A DNA stretch of 64,000 bases from Dipteronia dyeriana (taxonomy: Eukaryota > Streptophyta > Magnoliopsida > Sapindales > Sapindaceae). The stretch spans positions 23,180,098 to 23,244,097 of the forward strand of contig CM065297.1 in the NCBI GenBank assembly GCA_032871835.1, written 5' to 3'. Position 1 is the stretch's first letter, and every line of letters begins with the position of its first letter. Of this stretch, positions 56,743 through 64,000 are shown piece by piece. The position numbers and the translations under genes are program-made. The notes under the pieces were generated by a model. It was not told where the DNA came from and did not search any database. It saw nothing but the letters and a program-made list of their open reading frames with translations.

Positions 56743-58058
56743 AATATTATTTCGGTTTGCTACTTTTGCTATGTTTCCACGAGTATATTAGTCAATGCAA
56801 ACTGGGGAATGTGATGCATGCTAATGAGATGAGAAAATTTCTATGAATGTTTCTTGCATGATAACACTTTGAATTTTGCGTGTGATTATGATGATCGTGT
56901 GAAGAAAATTGTTAAGAATATTTGGGTGAAAATGAGTGTTTCACATGATCATATGCTTAGTCTTGATAATATCATTTTTGATGGCAATAATTATGTGTTT
57001 AACATGAGAAATATCTTCTTATAGATGTAATATTGCCATGAGATATGATCAATGATGGTTTATGTGTTTGTGCACCTAAGATCAAATGGGTCTAGGGTGA
57101 GTGTTGTTACCATTAGTGTAAGATGAACATGTGAGTTAGCTTTAAGGCTAAATGTCAAGTGTGTTGAGAATTTCATCTAGCTAGCTTGGAATACTCCACG
57201 TCTTGACACAAACTTAGCTATCTCACATAACTTTGTTTTGATAGTCAAAATCCATTGATTAACTTTTGAGAAGTTGCTTATATGAAATCTATTTGGTGAT
57301 TATTTTGTTAAGACTTTTAAAGAAAATCATTTTTATATGTGTTTGAGTTGAAGTGTTTAGTCTTTATTCTTTTGGAAAAGAAACACCAATAACTTGTTGT
57401 CATGAAGACAAACAAGCCAAAAGAGCTCATAAAAAGAGAGAAGGCTTTGCATTTGATGAAAAACCTTGCTAAGGTATTTCTATATCCTAATGCTTGCTTT
57501 CTAGCTTTTCATCTTTCAACTCTATGTTTGCATTACATCATGTAGCATGTCATAATAGTGAACTAGTATAGCATTCATATGGTTCTCATTGACATTTTCT
57601 CTTTTAAGATCTTTTAGTAATACTGTTCACATTGATCTTAATCATGATGTATGAATTATATGTTTGAATGTTGAGTGGCATATTTTGAAAAATATAAGCT
57701 TCACATTCTTTAAAAGCTACTCTTATGAGAAGTAATGATCTTAAGTACATAAAACTTGGTTTTCAAAAATGCACTTTGCTTCTCTTATATGTCATGTTGA
57801 ATAAGTTGAGTTTGGTAATATGTAAGTTGTGGATACACCTTGAAGTCTTTTGACTAGTACATATAAGATGACTTATGGTTAGTATCCATTTTGCTTCGGT
57901 AATTACATAGAACTCATTGAGCACCTTCATAGAAAGGGCTACACACTTTGATTGTGAAGCCGCCTAATGTAGGAAAGGGCTACACCATTGTGATGAGTGA
58001 AAGCTGTCATGAAGTGTATATGTTTATGTTAAAAAATCAAAGAAATGTTGAAAAGAAT

Positions 58059-58060
<2 letters not shown>
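56743..58060. other. LARD-C interior, no gene seen
   Basis: AT-rich DNA with only short, stop-dense frames. No RT, RNase H, integrase or protease segment was found on either strand. Confidence 0.65.
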
Positions 58061-58093
<33 letters not shown>

Positions 58094-58097
<4 letters not shown>

Positions 58098-58975
58098 ATA
58101 TGTGAATTTTATCGTACGTACACATCATCAACAAAGAGGATAAATTGCCAGGTGGATATCCGAATAGGCATTCAGAAAATATCCTACAAGACATCACCGA
58201 AGAAGAGAAAACCTGAGTAAGCAGATGTTGAACAAAACCAACTTAGGGTCAATCGAAATCATATATTACTCAGGATCAGGTAACAACACTCGAGACTGGT
58301 TAAATGACGTTTCTACTCGGGATCAAGTGATATTACTCGGGACCGGCGGGTATTGTCCTTACTCGGGACAAATATGAAGAAAACTAAATAAAAAGCCCAG
58401 TGCTTAGCTCATATGGATTAGGTCATTAAATACACAAAAATATCCATATCAAAAAGAAATCCCAATGAGAACAGGATATTAAGCAAGAAAGGTTCCCAAT
58501 TAGACAACAACTTTATTTCTTCAAAAAGACTACGCTCTTAAAAGGAAATAAGTCCTAATTGGACTACATTACTAGAGTCTCATTCAATTTCAATACAAGA
58601 CTCCGAAACAGGAAAGAAGACAGTCCGCTTCAAGCAAGTAATCATAATTAAATACAAAGAGCTATTACTTGTACAAAGTAGATTAGGGTTCTATAAACAT
58701 ATAAATAGACCCATAATCTCGAGAAAAAAGATATATACAAGCAATCATATAAAAATATAGAGAGAAGAAAGAGAGATCCGAGAATTGTAATATTATAATT
58801 TCATAGTGGATTTTGGCTTGGTTGATCATTCAACCACCCGTGGACGTTTCTCCGGTCATAAGAGTTTTACCACTTAAAAACTTGTGTCTTGATTACTCTC
58901 TTATCTCTTTCTCTTTGAAATCACAACTGAAATTCAATCCTTGTTGGCTTTTCTAATATATCCAAAAATTGACGT

Positions 58976-58980
<5 letters not shown>
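58094..58980 (+). mobile_element. Solo LTR of the G3 family (887 bp) inside an (AT)n tract
   Basis: It opens TGTCATATGTGAATTTTATC and ends CCAAAAATTGACGTCAACA, the same ends as the G3 LTR. It includes ACTCGGG motifs (about 58255-58380), TATAAATA (58700-58707) and the CACCCGTGGACGTTTCTCC block. Both sides are AT dinucleotide runs (about 58060-58093 and 58981-59006). The target was therefore a microsatellite and the TSD is hidden in it. Confidence 0.9.
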
Positions 58981-59006
<26 letters not shown>

Positions 59007-60375
59007 TTAAATCTTTGATTCAAAAGCCTAAATAGAAAAGTAAGAAGGCTTAAATGAGTTAAGTTGAAGATTAAAAGTGCTCGGGGGTTGAAAAGCAGAA
59101 ATGGGATGACGAGCCACATGCATATACCCGCTCAAATGTTGAGTTCTATTCTCTTATAAGAAAAAATTTAGAATGATAATCAGTTTGACCTTTAATGGAA
59201 AATCTTAAGATGAATGGATGTGGAAGTGATTTGCATATTGATTATCCAATTACTCCTCTACATATACTTGAAGCAAAATTCACACACACACTTTTGTTTA
59301 TAAGTATTTTGATATTCTAGCAATTAAAGATGAATTATAAGAGAGATTGAAAATCTTGGTGTATCTCTCATAGTTTATGGAGCTTATTTTGTTGGATTTC
59401 TTTAAAATTGCTTGAATGTGTGATTGTATGGATTTATTATGAACATTATTCTGTCTTGATCTTAGATAGTGCACTTATCAAGGGGGATCATATTATGCTA
59501 GACTTTGTCCTCTTCTATGATATGTTCACATGTTTTGAGTTGATATTTGTTGGCATATTCTTTGGTTGTTATAATGAATCTTGTAGATGCTAGTTCATGT
59601 TTCTTGATTTGCATAATGATTCTTTGTATTACTATATGCCTATGTATGTTTGACCACATAATGCATGAAACATTTTGTAATAATTGTATGATTGTGTTTG
59701 CAATCAACTTCTCCTTGTGCGAGGTTGTATAGTAGTTGAGATTGCAATCAATTCTTTCATTCTTGAGGTTGAATGAGTATAATTGCAATGATTTCTTCTT
59801 TGTTTTGGAGTCGATAGTAATTGTAATTGTGATTAATTCAATTGATTGTAGTTACAATGAGTTCCTCTTTGTTTGGGATATATAGTAATTGTAGTTGTAA
59901 TCAATCCAATTGGTTATAGTTGTAGAAAATTCCTCCTTGCGTAGGGTAATAGTAATTGTGGTTTTAATCAATTCAATTGATTGGAATTGTAGAAAATTCC
60001 TCCTTATATAGAATGATAGTAGTTGTGGTTGTAATCAAATCTCTTCATGTTTTAAGGTCGATATGATTGTTGTTGATACCAATTCCTTCATATTTGGGGT
60101 TGATATGATTGTTAATAAAATTGTTGAACTTGATAGAAATGACCTATGTGCTTAAGAGTAAAATTTATGAATTTGTGATTCATTATACCTTGATGAGTTT
60201 GTTGTTTTGTATAGATTTGAATAACCTTTGCTAGGTTAACATAGGAGAGCAAACAAGAATCAAGAGAGAAGATATCAGAGCTAGATGCTTGAAAGAAACC
60301 AATTCTTCAAGTAAGGAATCTGTCTCTAAACATTATGTGAGATCAAATAATTGTTTCACAAATTGATCTCAAGGT
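59007..60375. other. LARD-C interior, 3' half, with minisatellite
   Basis: No gene seen. An imperfect repeat of roughly 65 bp at about 59690-60115 reiterates AGTAATTGTGGTTGTAATCAATTC...TTCCTCCTT-like segments in five or six units. The 3' LTR begins in or near 60317-60376; its usual first bases (TGTTAGG) are not recognisable. Confidence 0.6.
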
Positions 60376-63073
60376 ATCAAAGAAGATGTGGCAACTCATC
60401 AAGCAAGATCAAGTCTTCAAAGAGAAATGTACTTCACTGTTCTACAAAGGTATATTAAGACCTCATTTCTCTTACAAGGCTTAGGCACACACACATTGTA
60501 TACATATGTGTCCCTGCATCGTTGTGCTCATTTCGTATAACACATTCACACACTTGATATTGAATGCACATGCATTAGTGTAGAATTGACTAGTTGTGAA
60601 AAATGCATGTCTGTGGACTATGTCCAAATGATATGCACTATTGTGTTTGTATTTTTATATGTTTATATAACATGGACCTTGAACTTGAATTTGATTTTAT
60701 ATTGTTCCTCATTGAGTTCCGGCCATTTTGGTTACTAATACATTTGATTTCGAGTTCCGAGTCAAGAGATATGAAACTTTCCGGTCATGTTGCTTGCATT
60801 GTCTTCGTCTTCGTATATCGAGTCAAAATTTTATTTTCTAGGTTGTGTTTCATAGTTATTCAAGTTGGTAGAGAGTCCCAGTTCGTAATCTGAAAATGGA
60901 TTCAAATTCGGAGTTCGGAGGCCGGAGATTGATCGAAGAACGCGAGTGGAATGCAAGAGAGAAGCACGATGGCCAAAGGCCATCACAAGGTGCAACCCCG
61001 TGATGGCACGTAACCATCTCGGGTTCACACCCTTGCTGGCCCTGAGATGGTCACACGCCATCTCAGGGAAAGTCTAAAGGGTGAGGTCATTTTGGTCATT
61101 TGGATCTTTAGTTCTCTCTCCTTTATATATCTCTTCCCTCTCTCATTTTAAACGAAGTAGAAAAAATGTAAATCAAATGTGCAGAATTTTCTCTCAAACT
61201 TTCTCATCTCCCAAACACCATATCTTTTTTGTTTGAACTCCGATTCAATCGATTCAAGTTGGAGATTATTCGTCTATCAATTCTATATCGTTCTCAAGAA
61301 GGTTTGAGGTCATTTAATCAAGTTTTCTGGTGTTTCTTTATCAAAAAATGGGACTGCACATTTGTCTTGAGGTATTGAAAAATTTCTTAAGATTTGTTCT
61401 TCAAAGTTTTCAATTACCTTGGGTTTTCTTCTTCTATATATGTATGTTTATTGTGTTTACTTTGATTAGATTTTTGAACTCTATTGAAGTTAGATTTAAC
61501 ATGATTAGATTCTCACATGTTGAGTTAGGTTTTTCTAAAATCTATGTTTTCACATGTTTAGGAATTGTCTTGTGCTAGCTTTTGATTTAGGACTATTTGT
61601 GAATCATATTGATTGATTTTTGATAATCAATAAGTCCTCACATGTGCTAGGTTCTTTTAATTGAACATATATTGATTTACCACTTTCGCTTGTGATTTAG
61701 AGCTATTTTTGACTTTGACTGAAAATTGTGAGAAAAATATGCTCTAGGTTTTTGCTAGAACTTTAATTGATTTTATCTCATGAATCTAGCATGTTGTTTG
61801 TGTTTGTCACTAAAACCTTGAATGAGTGCTTAGTGTATATTCTGTGATTCAAATTTTAGTCACATGATTGATTCTATGAATTGAATGTGTTTGTGGTGTT
61901 TCACATGATTCTAGAATATTATTTATGTTAAGTAACTAGACAACATTTGTTTTATGATTTTTGATGCTTGTGTCTAGTTATTCATAAAATGTACTTAATC
62001 CATACATTTCATATATTTATGATTCATTTGTGTGATTGCATTGTTTTAGGATAATAATCTAGAAAAATATACTTTGTGTGCTAATTGATTATTTTTAGTT
62101 TCCATAAGATGTATTGATCATATATTCTATGTTGCATGTGTTTGCATCATTTGCATTACACTTAGATCATAGGCCTTATGAAGAGGTTGGAAGTCTCATT
62201 TGTTAGAGTGACTCTTTGATTTGAGCATTGGAATTCTTGACTAGTGGTGTGAAGCCTCGGATAGTTGAGCAAGGAAGTCTTGACTAGAGGTGTGAAGCCT
62301 CATATAGTTAAGCAAGGAAGTCTTAGCTAAAGATATGAAGCCTTGGATAGTTAGGCAAAGAAGTCTTATCTAGAGTTGGAAAAACTCGAATAGTTTAGAA
62401 AGATGGCATCATGTTCATTGAGTGGATAGGAGGGTAGTTTCTAGGTGAAGGGGTCGCTTGAGAGATTGTATTATTTTTATCTACTAGTGAATTTTGTTTG
62501 CTAGTGGTTATGGAATCAACCCGTGGATGTTTCCTATTCGGAGGTTTACCACGAAAATATCTTGCGTCAACTTTCTCTATCCATCTTTCTTATAGACTTG
62601 TATCTGTATGTTTGTATCTTGTTTTCATAAGCTTCATTTTTAGATATTTTCGTAAACAAGATTGTTGTGACATGTGATATGTAAGCACTTCACATGATCA
62701 AAGTTGTAAGTATCCTTTTATTTGTACATTTATGTATTGTATATTTGTAAGTGTTTGATCTTTTCTTCTTGTGATATTCCATTTCCAGTTGTAAAGTTTC
62801 ACATTGTAATACTCTAAGTATAACTTACGAAATTTACCGTACATTGAATATCTTTGTTTATAAGATACATTGTTTCATGTTATATGTTTTTGTAGACTAA
62901 GGGTGGTGATTTGATCATATATGAGTAAATTGTTTTCTCATAACAATCATGTTGAATGTTAATTTGTATGCTCATCAAGGTTTTGTCACAAGTCTCAAAA
63001 GAGCTTTCAAAATTGAGATACAACCTATTCACCCCCCTCTAGTTTGTTTAGTATAACCTTGTAGTTATTTTTA
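60376..63073 (+). repeat. LARD-C 3' LTR, 5'-truncated
   Basis: Similarity to the other LTRs starts at CAAAGAAGATGTGGCAACTCATC (about 60378) and runs to TTATTTTTA at 63073. It carries the hairpin block (60966-61072) and the tandem block (62215-62405). It is followed by GGGAC, the same five bases that flank the LARD-B right LTR on its outer side. Confidence 0.8.
60966..61072. other. GC-rich hairpin block of the LARD-C 3' LTR
   Basis: GATGGCCAAAGGCCATC, then GTGATGGCACG, then GAGATGGTCACACGCCATCTC, forming several adjacent hairpins in an AT-rich LTR. Confidence 0.65.
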
Positions 63074-63354
63074 GGGACTATTGAAGCACAAGTTGTTGTA
63101 TGCCTGACCTTTTCGTCGATATTCCCGACCATCTCTTTATCTTGTTGTGAAGGAGTAATCCATCCGTCGTCATCGATCAGAGCGCCATTTGGGCATTTCC
63201 CCCTTTAAGCTCAGGTGAACTGTCTGCCGACCTCTTTTCCATGCTATGTTCCATGTTTGCTGGTGAAGGATATATCGAGGAAGGATACTGGAAACAATCC
63301 AAAACTAGTAGCTGCTCTGAGTGGATACGCATTATTTTCAACAATGGAGTATAC
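63074..63354 (+). pseudogene. G4 aORF exon 2, 3' end
   Basis: Begins GGGACTATTGAAGCACAAG and runs to the donor at 63355. GGATATATCGAGGAAGGATAC matches GGGTATATTGACGACGGG before intron 2 of G2. It continues the exon whose 5' part lies inverted at 51360-52165. Confidence 0.65.
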
Positions 63355-63422
63355 GTGAGTGTTCTGCATTTTTCATCTTTACTCTAGCTCATCTCCATTT
63401 TTACCTTCACTTATTTTTTTAG
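63355..63422 (+). other. Intron 2 of the G4 aORF
   Basis: Sixty-eight bases start GTGAGTGTTC and end in a T-rich tract with TTTTTTTAG. Exon 3 opens GCTGTGGAGGAATTG, aligned with GCGGTGAAGGAGCG in G2. Confidence 0.72.
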
Positions 63423-64000
63423 GCTGTGGAGGAATTGACTCAATCTCTAGCTGCTCAAAATAGACAAGCTATGAAAATATCTCTACTGACGAAAGAGCTC
63501 GTTGAGAAAAATGAGGCTCTCAAGTCCTTTTCGGCTAACAAGTCTAAAATCAAGCAATCATATGAAGAAAAGCTAAAGAATCACGATATGACTGAGATTG
63601 CCTTGAGAAGGACGGTTGCCAATGTTTAAAGTAGGGCTTCTACAGCTAGTGAGAGCATCAAGGAACTTATCATAAAGAATGGTGAGTTGGAAGTAAGGGT
63701 TGCCAAGACGTAATTACTGAGCGCCAACTTGAATCAAGGGCCATATTGGCTGAAGTGGAGACTGCTAAATTCAAAGAAGAAACCAAAGTGGCTAAGGACA
63801 CCCACTGCAAATCGATTAGATGGAGGGCCTACTGCAAATCGATTGGGAAGGACCCCCCCACATCATGCATCTAGAACTCCCCCCTAAGTCCTTATGGTAA
63901 CCTTCCACGTGGGATAGAAGAGTGGAACTTTGATAAAGGGGACTGACCTTAGACCCTTGCTTGGTACTGATTACTCTCCTTTCATGACTGATGACCCGGA
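63423..64000 (+). pseudogene. G4 aORF exon 3 (coiled coil), running off the window
   Basis: The open frame to 63629 encodes KELVEKNEALKSFSANKSK and MTEIALRRTVANV, matching MTEVALRKTTANV in G2. After stops it ends RPLLGTDYSPFMTDDP, like the G2 end. ACTGCAAATCGATT occurs twice near 63803 and 63831. It is the last part of the Tat-like element G4, whose pol would lie to the right of the window. Confidence 0.68.

Larger units (their letters stand above)
52166..63073 (+). mobile_element. LARD-C: large noncoding LTR element with rearranged 5' LTR
   Basis: A long 5' LTR region (52166-56021), a PBS of the TGGTATCAGAGC class (56024), a 4.3-kb interior without recognisable pol domains, and a 3' LTR (60376-63073). 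The PBS class is common in Ty1/Copia elements. The lack of pol fits a LARD-type non-autonomous element that would need enzymes supplied in trans. It is interrupted by a G3-type solo LTR. The 3' LTR lacks its first 130 bp or so. Confidence 0.78.

Noticed and set aside
57948..58220. Open frame encoding a YIYIYI run
   Set aside because: Produced by the AT microsatellite and the solo LTR edge. Similar artefacts occur at 18593-18775, 53300-53569 and 58934-59119.
1..64000. A previously undescribed multi-gene system such as a defence or biosynthetic cluster
   Set aside because: Outside the LTR elements, the viral relic and short repeats, no unexplained long coding region with conserved motifs was found on either strand.

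Overview
This is repeat-dense plant nuclear DNA. It is almost certainly from a eudicot, but I cannot name the species. The evidence is Ty3/Gypsy elements of the Tat (Retand/Ogre-like) group with antisense extra ORFs, a large-LTR element with an initiator-tRNA-Met-type primer-binding site, a decayed endogenous caulimovirid, AT-rich spacers and GT-AG introns. I see no intact host gene, tRNA, rRNA or CRISPR array. Nearly every coding stretch belongs to a mobile element or to the viral relic.

Layout. 1-4030: 5' part of a minus-strand Tat-like element (G1) with gag, protease, start of RT, PBS and a 1.2-kb LTR. 4031-8754: minus-strand LTR of a large noncoding LTR family (called LARD here), split by a plus-strand solo LTR of the G1 family (5468-7523, TSD CATAC). 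8755-12060: AT-rich spacer with MITE-like repeats. About 12060-18673: endogenous pararetrovirus with movement protein, coat, protease, RT, RNase H, an unidentified 3' region and a TATATAAGGA promoter, stopping at an (AT)n tract. 18717-21344: AT-rich spacer. 21345-34748: Tat-like element G2 (minus strand), carrying a plus-strand extra ORF (aORF). 34749-45919: Tat-like element G3 of the same architecture, abutting the G2 gag. 46352-51359: two LARD LTRs tail to tail, forming a palindrome of about 5 kb. 51360-52165: inverted piece of an aORF of a fourth Tat copy (G4). 52166-63073: LARD element with a chimeric 5' LTR, a PBS, a mostly noncoding interior holding a G3-type solo LTR, and a 3' LTR. 63074-64000: continuation of the G4 aORF.

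How the parts fit. G2 and G3 carry gag-protease-RT-RNase H-integrase on the minus strand. Between integrase and the 3' LTR they carry an opposite-strand gene with a putative gypsy-type transposase-like domain and a C-terminal coiled coil. In G2, G3 and G4 this aORF has GT-AG introns at matching places, which points to a spliced antisense mRNA. The G4 flanks of the LARD (minus strand at 51360, plus strand at 63074) share the five bases GGGAC and rejoin into one aORF, so the DNA from about 48.5 to 52.2 kb appears to have been inverted after insertion.

I did not find a clearly new enzymatic or defence system. The best leads are the spliced antisense aORF, the inversion and palindrome around the LARD LTRs, the shared YxDN change in the RT active site, a CCCGAGTA array in the G3 LTR, an LTR sequence block shared by unrelated families, and the (AT)n-abutting viral relic. 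All boundaries were read by eye and may be off by tens of bases unless a terminal motif is quoted.
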